A DNA stretch of 64,000 nucleotides. Origin: Devosia sp. Its GTDB lineage: Bacteria > Pseudomonadota > Alphaproteobacteria > Rhizobiales > Devosiaceae. The translations under genes were made by a program, and so were the position numbers. Positions 1-11,314 of the stretch are shown here, one piece after another. The first letter of the stretch is position 1; each line of letters begins with the position of its first letter. The stretch spans positions 101,087-165,086 of the forward strand of contig NZ_JAFKHE010000017.1 of assembly GCF_017307495.1 (NCBI RefSeq), written 5' to 3'. Under the pieces are notes generated by a model. It was not told where the DNA came from. It searched no databases and saw only the letters and a list, made by a program, of their open reading frames with translations.

Positions 1-273
1 GTGTGTGAGGCCGGTGCCGGTGACGTAGAGGTGGGCGGCGTCGGGATGGTCGACCGGCGACAGCAGGCGGCCTTCGGCGGCGAGCGCCGCCTTGTCGATC
101 TTGCCGCCGAGCCCCTTCTCGATCACCACCTCGCGCAGGCCGAGGCCGCGCTCGGCCGCCTCGGCGGCCAGCGCATAGACGCTCCCGGCCCCGGTGACGA
201 CGCTGGTGATGCCGCCCTCGGTCACGCCAACGGCCTTCGTGCCCCGGTCATCGGTGAACTGGATGAGATGCAT
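1..273 (-). CDS. GguC / AraD1 family protein, 3' part outside the window
   Basis: The first 91 codons of a minus-strand gene are visible; it runs off the left edge of the window. It starts at ATG 271-273 with a purine-rich GAGGGGGA ribosome binding site about 8 bases upstream. The protein begins MHLIQFTDDRG and reaches a TGTGLTH segment at residues 85-91, which I recognise from the GguC/AraD1 family (fumarylacetoacetate-hydrolase-like fold, often near sugar-acid or arabinose catabolism genes). The catalytic C-terminal domain is not in view, so the exact reaction cannot be judged. Transcription is divergent from recA. Confidence 0.75.
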   Translation of the reverse strand, partial: MHLIQFTDDRGTKAVGVTEGGITSVVTGAGSVYALAAEAAERGLGLREVVIEKGLGGKIDKAALAAEGRLLSPVDHPDAAHLYVTGTGLTH

Positions 274-443
274 GAGCGATGTCCCCCTCGAATGCGAAAC
301 GCCGGCCTCGGCCGTGGCGCGCGCATTGAACTGAAGGGCAGGCAAAAGGCAAGTCTTCATTAGTACGACTTATGGCCGGCAGCACGCCGCCCGCGGACGA
401 ATCAGGGCACTGCCAGAGAGCAAGGCACAGCGAATTTACCCCC

Positions 444-481
444 TTGACGTTTTGGAAACGAAATGAGAACAAAGTAAGCAC
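444..481 (+). promoter_or_regulatory. Candidate recA promoter with LexA-like repeats
   Basis: A TTGACG hexamer at 444-449 could be the -35 element. Three GAAC-like tetramers follow with exact 11-base spacing: AAAC 456-459, GAAC 467-470 and GCAC 478-481. Alphaproteobacterial LexA boxes are direct repeats of the form GAAC-N7-GAAC. Each overlapping pair here has one mismatch. Position about 60-90 bases upstream of recA fits SOS control. Inferred from pattern only. Confidence 0.45.
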
Positions 482-542
482 ATTAGATGGACATCAATCG
501 GTTTGCGCTGCGCCGACCGAAGTGGAATAAGGGGACATCGTC

Positions 543-1619
<1,077 letters not shown>

Positions 1620-1645
1620 TCGGTTCGGCGACGGTTGCGAGCTTG

Positions 1646-1675
1646 AAGGGCGTCCGCGAGGGCGCCCTTTATCGT
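1646..1675 (+). terminator. Rho-independent terminator of recA
   Basis: Arms AAGGGCG (1646-1652) and CGCCCTT (1663-1669) enclose a 10-base loop and run into a T-containing tail (TTTATCGTTT). It begins 27 bases after the recA stop codon. Confidence 0.75.
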
Positions 1676-1727
1676 TTGGCAGGGCCGGCTGCGGGTTGCC
1701 CCACCTGCCGCACGTATCGGCGCGCGT

Positions 1728-1903
1728 TGCCGCCCCCACCCTAGCTTCGCTACGGGCCTCCGGCCCTAGCTGCGCTACCCTCCCCACGAGGGGGAGGGAG
1801 ACCGGTGGATCGGGTGGTCAATCAGGGGTCTCCCCCTCCGCCTTGTGGGGAGGGCCGCGGCGCTTCTGAGAGCGGCACCAGCAAAGCTGGGTGGGGCGGG
1901 CAC
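1728..1903. repeat. Nested palindromic intergenic repeat
   Basis: The recA-alaS interval (1620-2118) contains no convincing gene. Its middle is a two-level inverted repeat. The inner arms are TCCCCACGAGGGGGAGG at 1781-1797 and a matching TCCCCCTCCGCCTTGTGGGGA at 1831-1851. The outer arms pair CCCCCACCCTAGCTTCGCT near 1732-1750 with AGCAAAGCTGGGTGGGGCG near 1880-1898. The form resembles REP/MITE-like elements common in alphaproteobacterial intergenic DNA. A run of 13 G follows at 1933-1945. Confidence 0.6.
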
Positions 1904-2075
1904 GCGCAGCGGCGTCGGGTGGCGAGCGCTGCGGGGGGGGGGGGGCGTCGCCACGCCCATCCGCCAGTCCTCGCGTGGGTGCGACGCGCACTGCGCGGCA
2001 AATGTGACGCTCGCGTGGCTGCTGTGCTGGACACGAATGCAAGCCCCGCGATAGAAGGCGTTTCCTGTTGTTGCT

Positions 2076-2099
2076 GGCGGGGCCGAGGCCTCGCCTTTT
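2076..2099 (+). promoter_or_regulatory. Terminator-like hairpin in the alaS leader
   Basis: GGCGGGGCC (2076-2084) can pair with GGCCTCGCC (2087-2095) and is followed at once by TTTT (2096-2099), ending 19 bases before the alaS start. It has the form of an intrinsic terminator or attenuator. The arms nearly abut (a two-base loop, so at least one pair must open). Whether it terminates or regulates is unknown. Confidence 0.4.
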
Positions 2100-2118
2100 G
2101 CCTGTTAAGAGACCCGTC

Positions 2119-4758
<2,640 letters not shown>

Positions 4759-4767
4759 GCGCCGCCC

Positions 4768-5727
4768 CTAGACCGGATCGGGGCCGGGGCCCTTGAAGTC
4801 GTCCGGCGATGGATTGTCATGCCGGGCGCGATACTCGGCCCAGCGCCCGGCGATGCGGGCGCGGGCGCCGTCGGCGAAGATGTTGGCAAGCCCGGCAGCC
4901 ACGATGACGCCAAGTCCGGCAAGGCTGACGGCGTCGGGCAGTTCGGCAAAGAACAGCGCCCCGAACAGCAGCGCCCAGATGATCTGGCTGTACTGCATCG
5001 GCGCCACGCGGCTGGCCGGCGCCAGGGCCACGCCCTTGAGCTGCAGCAGGTAGCCGATGCCGCCCAGCACGCCGCAGGCGATCAGGCCCCCGACCATTGG
5101 CAGGCTCGGCAGGCTGGCGCCGATGATCAGCAGTCCGACGAGGTTGGCGGCAAGGGTCAGCAGGCCGGGCAGAGCGAACAGGGTGACGCGGCGCTCGGCG
5201 CCGGAGATCAGCCGGATGGTGGTCAGCGATACGGCGGCGGCAAGGGCGCAGATGAACGCCGTGACGTGGCCGAGCTCGATCTCGCGGAAGCCCGGTCGGA
5301 CGACGAGCAGCACGCCGAGGAAGCTCACCACAACCAGAACCCAGCGATCGAGCGAGACCTGCTCCTTGAGCACGACCACCGACAGGATGGTCGCCAGCAC
5401 CGGGATCAGGAAGACGAGGCAATAGGCCTCGGCGAGCGGGATGGTGACGAAGGAATAGGTGATCAGCATCGCGCTCAGCGTCCGGCAGACGGCGACGAGG
5501 AGCATCAGCGCCGGGCGGTTCAGCTTGAACGTATCGCGCCAGCGTTCCTCCCGCGGCTTGGAGAACAGGGCCGGCAGGAACGAGAAGACGGTGGTGAAAA
5601 AGCCGATCTCGAAGATGCTGAGCGAGCCGCCCAGCGCTTTCACCAGCGCGTCGCCGGTGGAGAAGGCGGCCATGGCGCCCAGCGCACAGAGTACGCCGAG
5701 CGAGGTGGGTGAGAGGGAGCGGAACAT
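4768..5727 (-). CDS. EamA/DMT-family transporter (downstream copy)
   Basis: 319-residue inner-membrane protein with about ten hydrophobic segments arranged as two EamA repeats, typical of the drug/metabolite transporter superfamily. It opens with GVLCALGAMAAFSTGDALVKALGG and repeats the IFEIGFFTTVFSFLPALFSKPR block seen in its neighbour. Its ATG (5725-5727) immediately follows the TAG of the upstream copy, so the two are probably co-transcribed and translationally coupled. The substrate cannot be told. It converges on alaS. Confidence 0.88.
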   Translation of the reverse strand: MFRSLSPTSLGVLCALGAMAAFSTGDALVKALGGSLSIFEIGFFTTVFSFLPALFSKPREERWRDTFKLNRPALMLLVAVCRTLSAMLITYSFVTIPLAEAYCLVFLIPVLATILSVVVLKEQVSLDRWVLVVVSFLGVLLVVRPGFREIELGHVTAFICALAAAVSLTTIRLISGAERRVTLFALPGLLTLAANLVGLLIIGASLPSLPMVGGLIACGVLGGIGYLLQLKGVALAPASRVAPMQYSQIIWALLFGALFFAELPDAVSLAGLGVIVAAGLANIFADGARARIAGRWAEYRARHDNPSPDDFKGPGPDPV

Positions 5728-6696
5728 CTACTTGCCGGCCGCCACCTGGTGCTGAGGCGGCTTGGCGGTGCGCACGTCCTTGCCCAATGGCGCGCTGACC
5801 TCGGCGGCCGCGCTGGCCGGGCCGAACACCGACAGGCGCGAGAAGATGCGGATGCGCGTCTCGTCCGACACGACGTTGAGGATGCCGCCGAAGGCCACGA
5901 CGACGAGGCCGCAATAGGCCACGGCGTCGGGGTACTCGTGGAAGAACAGCGCGCCGAACACGATGGCCCACAGGATCTGGCTGTACTGCGCCGGCGCGAT
6001 CCGGCTGATCGGGGCGCGGCGGGTGGCGGCGATGAAGATGATGTTGCCGGTGCCGCCAAGGCCGCCGATGGCCAGCAGCAGCGCGAATTGCTGCAGCGAC
6101 GGCCAGTGGAACGTCGGCAGCATCAGGATGCCGTTGACGATGACGATGTAGCCGAGCGGCAGCCCGAGCAGGCTGACGCGCTTCTCGACCGGGGCGACCT
6201 TGCGCAGCGTGGTGGTGGTGATGCCGCCCATGAGCGCGGCGCCGAGCGCGAAGAGATGCCCAAGCTGCAATTCGCGGAAGCCGGGGCGCACGACGAGCAG
6301 CACGCCGCAGAAGCTGGCGGCGAGGAAGAACCAGCGCTGCCAGGTGACGTCCTCATGCAGGATGAAGCGCGACAGAGCGACGACGAAGATCGGCGCGAGG
6401 AAGGCGATCGAATAGGCCTCGGCCATCGGAATGTGGGTGAATGCGTAGATAATGCAGAGATTGCCGACGACGCCGGTGAGACTGCGCAGGTTCACCAGCC
6501 AGGGGTGGCGCATGTGGTGCAGCTGGCGCCAATGCTCGCCCCGGGGCTTGGTGAAGATCGCCGGGATGAAGGAGAAGAGCGCCGTCCAGAACGCGATCTC
6601 GAAGACGCTGAGGCCGCTGCCGAGGCCTTTGATGATGGCGTCACAACACGAGTAGAGCAGGTAGGCTATAAGCGAAAACGCGACGCCAACGGGCAT
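5728..6696 (-). CDS. EamA/DMT-family transporter (upstream copy)
   Basis: 322-residue DMT-superfamily permease, paralogous to the adjacent gene: both share a GLSVFEIAFWTALFSF-like stretch, VVRPGFRE, and APAQYSQI/APMQYSQI in the second half. I start at ATG 6694-6696 (MPVGVAFSLIAYLLYS); the frame extends to a GTG at 6789, but that adds a hydrophilic leader unlike DMT proteins. The C-terminal tail after the last helix is about 40 residues and cytoplasmic-looking. The two proteins could work as a pair or as independent exporters. Confidence 0.87.
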   Translation of the reverse strand: MPVGVAFSLIAYLLYSCCDAIIKGLGSGLSVFEIAFWTALFSFIPAIFTKPRGEHWRQLHHMRHPWLVNLRSLTGVVGNLCIIYAFTHIPMAEAYSIAFLAPIFVVALSRFILHEDVTWQRWFFLAASFCGVLLVVRPGFRELQLGHLFALGAALMGGITTTTLRKVAPVEKRVSLLGLPLGYIVIVNGILMLPTFHWPSLQQFALLLAIGGLGGTGNIIFIAATRRAPISRIAPAQYSQILWAIVFGALFFHEYPDAVAYCGLVVVAFGGILNVVSDETRIRIFSRLSVFGPASAAAEVSAPLGKDVRTAKPPQHQVAAGK

Positions 6697-6914
6697 CTGA
6701 ATGGAAATCCGAAGGAAGGGGGCAAACTGGTATGTTAGTTGAATCGTATACGCTTGGCGTTGCGCCGCGTCGATGGGCGCGCCGGCCACACCCCGTAGTT
6801 ATTTCGTCTCTATTTCGATCTTTTGGCGCGCCGGCAGGCTGAGCGCAGTGAGTCTGGGGGGCTGCCGCCGCCGGCAAGTTGTCGGCGGCCCGCGCAAAGT
6901 ACTTTTCCCCGGGC

Positions 6915-8456
6915 TCAGTCGCAGCCGAGCTTCAGGCCGTTGAAATCGAACTCGCAGCCGACACGGCGCAGCGTCGCGAGGTCATCGTCGGATGCCGCGG
7001 CGCCGTCCGAGGGCAGGGCGAGAGCTTCGACGACGAGGGCATTGTCGCCGTCGAGGATGCCGTACCAGCTGAAGCTGATGCCGGTATCGTCATAGGTGCC
7101 GGAGCGGACGAAGCTGATGTCGTTGCTGGCCTCGCTGCCTATGGTCCGGCCGAGCAGGGGCTTGTCGCGGGCGCTCTCGAACAGGCTGCGGGGGCCGACG
7201 CGCTCGAACACGAAGACATTGTCCTTGTGCGAGACGCGCGAGGTCGAGGTGGTCGCGTCGAGCGCGAAGTCGCCGGGCATGACCGGCAGAGGCGGTGGCG
7301 CCGCGCGGTTGAAGCGGTTGGCGTCGATATCGGCCTCGCCGGGCAGGTCGAGGCTGTCGATGTCCTGGTCGAGCGGCAGGAAGTAGCTGTTGAGCGGGCC
7401 CTTGACGAGGATACGCTTGGTCGGATTGCGGCCCTGGCCGGCGGTGGACCAGCCCGCCTGCCGGTTGAACATCGACGTGGCGGCGCCGTTCAGGCCGTCG
7501 ATGCCGGGGGTGAAATACAGCGCGATCTCGTAGTCGCCATTGGTGGCAAGGGATTCTTCGGTAACCGAGCAGTTGCCGATATCGAGCAGGCGCTCGCCCA
7601 GCAGGTAGCCGGATAGGGCACCGGCGTATTCGGCCTTGCCGATGTTCGGGGTGAATTCGGAGAGGAAGCGCCAGTTCATGTCGGCCGGATCGCCACGCTC
7701 GTCGATGGCGAGCAGGCGCATGCAGGCATTGCGCACGGCGGCCGGAATGTCGTTGACCCAGCCGGAGGTGGGCGTGGGCGGCAGGGCGACGCGGGCGAGG
7801 TAGAGGTCCTCGGCGGTCCTGAGGTCATAGGTCTCGTCGGGACCCATGCCGACCATCCTGAAGATGACCTCGGGGTCGACGTTCCACTTCACCAGTTCCT
7901 TGACCATGAGCGAGAGCGCGTCACGGGTCTGGCCCTGGGCGGCCATGCCGCCCCTTTCCTCCACGGCGGCGCGGAAGGAGTCCTCGTCCGCATAGGGGGC
8001 GTGGAAGCCGACGGTGGAACCCGGCTCCACCATGCGGTCGATATAGGTGCCCATGCCCTCCTGGCTCGACCAGGCGGAGCCGCCGAGGAAGGCGAAGGCG
8101 CAGGCGGAGTAACAGTATGCGCCGCGTTCGACGACCGTGGCGATGTGGTGCTCGCGCAGGAAGTCGGCGAGCGCGAGCCCTTCGACATAGCTGCCGCCGG
8201 GGCCGTTCATGGTCAGCACGGCGGTGGGCATGCCGTCGGGCCCACTGCAGCTTTCGCGGCAGTTGACGAAGCTGTTGTAGAGGCCCTCGAGCGCCGCGGC
8301 GTCGCCGGCCACCGTCTCGCCCTCATAGTGCAGATGAGGCACCGGATGCGTGGCCGAATAGTGCATCGAAACGATGGATATTTCGGCGGCGACCGCCGGA
8401 AGGGCAGGAACCATGGCGATCGACAGTATGGCGATCGCGCTCGTCAACAGGCGCAT
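6915..8456 (-). CDS. Secreted ClpP-like (COG3904-type) protein
   Basis: 513 residues with a clear signal peptide (MRLLTSAIAILSIAMVPALPAVAA). The N-terminal half looks like a ClpP/crotonase-fold domain: LTMNGPGGSYVEGLALADFL at 81-100 resembles the oxyanion/entry strand and YCYSACAFAFLGG around 114-126 offers Ser117 as nucleophile, with His152 in GFHAPY as a possible general base. Such proteins are annotated as predicted periplasmic ClpP-like proteins of unknown substrate. The C-terminal half (about 300-513) has no motif I recognise and contains several cysteines. It stands alone on the minus strand, with no obvious operon partner. Confidence 0.65.
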   Translation of the reverse strand: MRLLTSAIAILSIAMVPALPAVAAEISIVSMHYSATHPVPHLHYEGETVAGDAAALEGLYNSFVNCRESCSGPDGMPTAVLTMNGPGGSYVEGLALADFLREHHIATVVERGAYCYSACAFAFLGGSAWSSQEGMGTYIDRMVEPGSTVGFHAPYADEDSFRAAVEERGGMAAQGQTRDALSLMVKELVKWNVDPEVIFRMVGMGPDETYDLRTAEDLYLARVALPPTPTSGWVNDIPAAVRNACMRLLAIDERGDPADMNWRFLSEFTPNIGKAEYAGALSGYLLGERLLDIGNCSVTEESLATNGDYEIALYFTPGIDGLNGAATSMFNRQAGWSTAGQGRNPTKRILVKGPLNSYFLPLDQDIDSLDLPGEADIDANRFNRAAPPPLPVMPGDFALDATTSTSRVSHKDNVFVFERVGPRSLFESARDKPLLGRTIGSEASNDISFVRSGTYDDTGISFSWYGILDGDNALVVEALALPSDGAAASDDDLATLRRVGCEFDFNGLKLGCD

Positions 8457-8574
8457 GCGGCAGTCCCCCTGAATTCATCCGAAGTTCTACGGGGTTTGAC
8501 GATCGCCGGGCAAGGCTCCTTGGGTCGGATGGCGCAGCGCGCGCCGCCCGCCCGGTCTCGGCGGAGGGCAAATG

Positions 8575-8599
8575 AAAAGGGCCGCGACTGGCGCGGCCC
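8575..8599 (-). terminator. Rho-independent terminator of icd
   Basis: On the minus strand GGGCCGCG (8599-8592), a five-base loop and CGCGGCCC (8586-8579) are followed by TTTT (8578-8575). It lies about 25 bases after the icd stop codon. Confidence 0.85.
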
Positions 8600-8623
8600 C
8601 TCGAGGAGGATCGGCTGGAGCGA

Positions 8624-9838
8624 TCAGGCCGCCATAGCCTTCTGCAGGTTGGCGTCGACGGCATCGAGGAAGCCGAGCGTCGACAGCCACGTCTGGTCGG
8701 GGCCGACGAGGAGCGCGAGGTCCTTGGTCATCTGCCCGGCCTCGACGGTGTCGATGCAGACCTTCTCGAGCGTCGCGGCGAACTTCGCCAGTTCGGCATT
8801 GCCATCGAGCTTGGCGCGGTGTGCGAGGCCACGAGTCCAGGCGAAGATCGAGGCGATGGAGTTGGTCGAGGTCTCCTTGCCCTGCTGGTGCTGGCGGTAG
8901 TGGCGGGTCACGGTGCCATGCGCCGCCTCGGCCTCGACGATCTTGCCATCGGGGGTCATCAGCACCGAGGTCATCAGGCCGAGCGAGCCGAAGCCCTGCG
9001 CGACGATGTCGGACTGCACGTCGCCGTCGTAGTTCTTGCAGGCCCAGACGTAGCCGCCCGACCACTTCAGCGCCGAGGCGACCATGTCGTCGATCAGGCG
9101 GTGCTCGTACCAGATCTTCAGTTCGTCGAACTTGGCCTTGTAGTCGCGCTCGAAGATCTCCTGGAAGATGTCCTTGAAGCGACCGTCATAGGCCTTGAGG
9201 ATGGTGTTCTTGGTCGAGAGGTAGCACGGCACCTTGCGGTTGATGGCGTAGTTGAACGAGGCGTGGGCGAAATCGCGGATCGACTCGTCGAGGTTGTACA
9301 TGGCCATCGCGACGCCGGCGCCGGGGGCCTGGAACACTTCGTGCTCGATGACCTTGCCGTCTTCGCCGGCGAACTTGATGGTCAGCGTGCCCTTGCCGGG
9401 GAAGGTGAAGTCGGTGGCCTTGTACTGGTCGCCGAAGGCATGGCGGCCGACGATGATCGGCTGGGTCCAGCCGGGCACCAGGCGCGGCACGTTCTTGCAG
9501 ATGATCGGCTCGCGGAAGATCACGCCGCCCAGGATGTTGCGGATGGTGCCGTTAGGCGACTTCCACATCTTCTTGAGCTTGAACTCCTCGACGCGCGCCT
9601 CGTCCGGCGTGATGGTCGCGCACTTGATGCCGACGCCATGCGTCTTGATGGCGTTGGCGGCGTCGATCGTCACCTGGTCATTGGTGGCGTCGCGGTTCTG
9701 GACGCTCAGGTCGTAGTACTCGATCTTCAGGTCGAGGTAGGGGAGGATCAGCTTGTCCTTGATGGCCTGCCAGATGATGCGGGTCATTTCGTCGCCATCG
9801 AGGTCGACGACGGGATTCTGGACTACGATCTTGGCCAT
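8624..9838 (-). CDS. icd: NADP-dependent isocitrate dehydrogenase
   Basis: 404-residue homodimer-type (eukaryote-like, subfamily II) isocitrate dehydrogenase that converts isocitrate to 2-oxoglutarate and makes NADPH in the TCA cycle. Diagnostic stretches are [13 protein letters not shown] near the N-terminus, [25 protein letters not shown] (substrate loop), [20 protein letters not shown] and [14 protein letters not shown]. Length is normal for the family. The start ATG 9836-9838 has a good AAGGAG ribosome binding site, and a strong terminator follows. Location near recA-alaS is typical of Hyphomicrobiales. Confidence 0.97.
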   Translation of the reverse strand: MAKIVVQNPVVDLDGDEMTRIIWQAIKDKLILPYLDLKIEYYDLSVQNRDATNDQVTIDAANAIKTHGVGIKCATITPDEARVEEFKLKKMWKSPNGTIRNILGGVIFREPIICKNVPRLVPGWTQPIIVGRHAFGDQYKATDFTFPGKGTLTIKFAGEDGKVIEHEVFQAPGAGVAMAMYNLDESIRDFAHASFNYAINRKVPCYLSTKNTILKAYDGRFKDIFQEIFERDYKAKFDELKIWYEHRLIDDMVASALKWSGGYVWACKNYDGDVQSDIVAQGFGSLGLMTSVLMTPDGKIVEAEAAHGTVTRHYRQHQQGKETSTNSIASIFAWTRGLAHRAKLDGNAELAKFAATLEKVCIDTVEAGQMTKDLALLVGPDQTWLSTLGFLDAVDANLQKAMAA

Positions 9839-9987
9839 GCGGAACTCCTTGCCGGCGGGGACAATGTGACGCGCCGGCTAATAGCATGAAATCGGCCGCG
9901 CGGAAGCCGGCGAAGGGCCGCGCCGGGGCGGCGCAGCCCAAGATGCGGGGCGCTGGGGCCTCCGGGCCCAGACGCGGGCGCGCGGCC

Positions 9988-10692
9988 CTAGAACCGGAAG
10001 TTCAGTCCCGCCTGCACCGTCCCCAGGCTATGCGTATAGTCGTAGGTCCAGCCCGGCGGCAGGGCGTCGGGGCCGTAGTCGAAGCTGGTGCTGGCGGTCT
10101 GGAACTGCACATGGGTGTATTCGGTGAACACCGAGACGGTGTCGGTCAGGCGGTGTTCGAGGCCGGCGCCGATGCTCCAGCCGTTACGGATGGCATCGAC
10201 GCTGTCGGCGACGAGACCCCAGCGCTCGTCGACGCTGCCATAGTTGAACTGGCCAGCCACCACGCCGGCGCTGACATAGCCGAGCAGTTGCGACTGGAAC
10301 AGGTAACCGGCGCGGGCCGACAGGCTGGTGAGCGCAGTGGCGTTGGACGACACCAGCTCGTCCACCTTCATGAACGAATCGCCGTCGGAATTGGTGACCG
10401 AATGCTGCAGCCTGAGGCCGAGCACGGCCTGGTCCAGTTGCAGGTCGAAGCCCGCCTGGAGGCTGGGATAGGGATGCCAGCCGGCATAGGCGGCAGCCTC
10501 ATAACCGCCATAGCCCTGCTGGGGCGGCGAGTACTGGTCGGTCGACAGGTAGCCGACATCGAGCCCGGCTCCGACATAGGCGCCCGTCCAGGATCGCTCT
10601 ACGGAGGGCCCTTCGGCTCGAGCCAGCGCCGTGGCCGACATCACGGCAAGGACCGACAGTGCGGCAAGTCTCATTGATGCGTGGATAGTCAT
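9988..10692 (-). CDS. Outer-membrane beta-barrel protein (porin-like)
   Basis: 234 residues with a signal peptide ending near ARAEG. The mature part alternates polar and aromatic/hydrophobic residues: WTGAYVGAGLDVGYLS at the start, WSIGAGLEHRLTDTVSVFTEYTHVQF later, and a terminal strand LGTVQAGLNFRF ending in phenylalanine, the usual signal for BAM-mediated assembly. This is the small 'outer membrane protein / OmpA-like beta-barrel' type common in Hyphomicrobiales (Omp25/RopB style), probably eight strands. Start chosen at 10692 because GGGGCGG precedes it; ATG seven codons later is possible. Function beyond envelope structure is not evident. Confidence 0.8.
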   Translation of the reverse strand: MTIHASMRLAALSVLAVMSATALARAEGPSVERSWTGAYVGAGLDVGYLSTDQYSPPQQGYGGYEAAAYAGWHPYPSLQAGFDLQLDQAVLGLRLQHSVTNSDGDSFMKVDELVSSNATALTSLSARAGYLFQSQLLGYVSAGVVAGQFNYGSVDERWGLVADSVDAIRNGWSIGAGLEHRLTDTVSVFTEYTHVQFQTASTSFDYGPDALPPGWTYDYTHSLGTVQAGLNFRF

Positions 10693-10799
10693 GCCCGCCC
10701 CGAATGCACGATTCGTGTGATAACGTTGTCCGTCAGCTACGGGCGGTCGCCGGACCGGTCAAGCACGTACCGACGTCGATCATACAGGAGGTCCTGGAG

Positions 10800-10829
10800 T
10801 TGACACTGTGCATATACACAGCCATCTAT
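10800..10829 (+). promoter_or_regulatory. marR promoter with overlapping operator
   Basis: TTGACA at 10800-10805 is a perfect -35 hexamer. It is followed directly by the inverted repeat CTGTGCATATACACAG (10806-10821) and a weak -10 near 10823-10829. The palindrome lies in the promoter spacer, a classic repressor position. It matches a second site before the next gene at 12 of 16 positions. Transcription would begin close to ATG 10835, so the mRNA may be nearly leaderless. Confidence 0.6.
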
Positions 10830-10834
10830 GCCCG

Positions 10835-11251
10835 ATGCGTGATGACTTCAGCCTCTGCATGGTCTCCAACACCCGCATGGCGGCGCGGGCGATCACCCGG
10901 CGCTACGATGCGTTTGCGCGGCCGTTCGGAATCACCTCGACGCAGTTCTCGGTGATGGGACTGATCGTGGCCTCGGGAGAGCGCAATGTCAGCGAACTGG
11001 CGGAGGCGCGCGGCTTCGAACGCACCACGCTTACCCGCAACCTCGACCGGCTGCAGAAGATGGGGCTGATCGCCTCGCAACCGGCGGACCATGGCAATGG
11101 CCGCATCTGCAGCCTCACAGACAAAGGCAGGACGCTGGTCGACGAGATGCTGCCGCGCTGGCGGCAGGCGCAGGCCGACGTCCGGGCCGAACTCGGCCTC
11201 GACGACTTCAGCGACACCATCAATACCCTGCAGCGCATCGCTGCCCTTTGA
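10835..11251 (+). CDS. MarR-family transcriptional regulator
   Basis: 138-residue winged-helix regulator. The DNA-binding part runs from FGITSTQFSVMGLIVASGERNVSELAEARGFERTTLTRNLDRLQKMGLI to the wing DHGNGRICSLTDKG, as in MarR proteins, flanked by dimerisation helices. I start at ATG 10835 (MRDDFSLCMV) because the upstream ATG 10808 lies inside the operator/promoter. Operator-like palindromes precede this gene and the next, so autoregulation together with control of the FabF-like gene is likely. The ligand is unknown. Confidence 0.88.
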   Translation: MRDDFSLCMVSNTRMAARAITRRYDAFARPFGITSTQFSVMGLIVASGERNVSELAEARGFERTTLTRNLDRLQKMGLIASQPADHGNGRICSLTDKGRTLVDEMLPRWRQAQADVRAELGLDDFSDTINTLQRIAAL

Positions 11252-11285
11252 ACCCCGGCCCGCGACGGACGATCTCCGCCCGGGA

Positions 11286-11301
11286 CCGTGTAGCTACACA
11301 G
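11286..11301 (+). promoter_or_regulatory. Second MarR-type operator, before the fabF-like gene
   Basis: CCGTGTAGCTACACAG contains the perfect 12-base palindrome GTGTAGCTACAC (11288-11299). It shares 12 of 16 positions with the marR promoter site. It sits 13 bases upstream of the ATG of the ketosynthase gene. The similarity of two sites around one regulator gene supports binding by that MarR protein; this is inference. Confidence 0.6.
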
Positions 11302-11314
11302 CATGGAGAGACCG

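Noticed and set aside
1..363. Open frame on the plus strand at the left edge
   Set aside because: The opposite strand encodes a GguC/AraD1-like protein with a good start and ribosome binding site; this frame has no recognisable homology.
8719..9889. Long plus-strand frames over icd
   Set aside because: They are mirror frames of a GC-rich gene; no protein similarity.
10808..10834. marR start at ATG 10808
   Set aside because: This codon lies inside the operator and promoter spacer, so it would not be transcribed.
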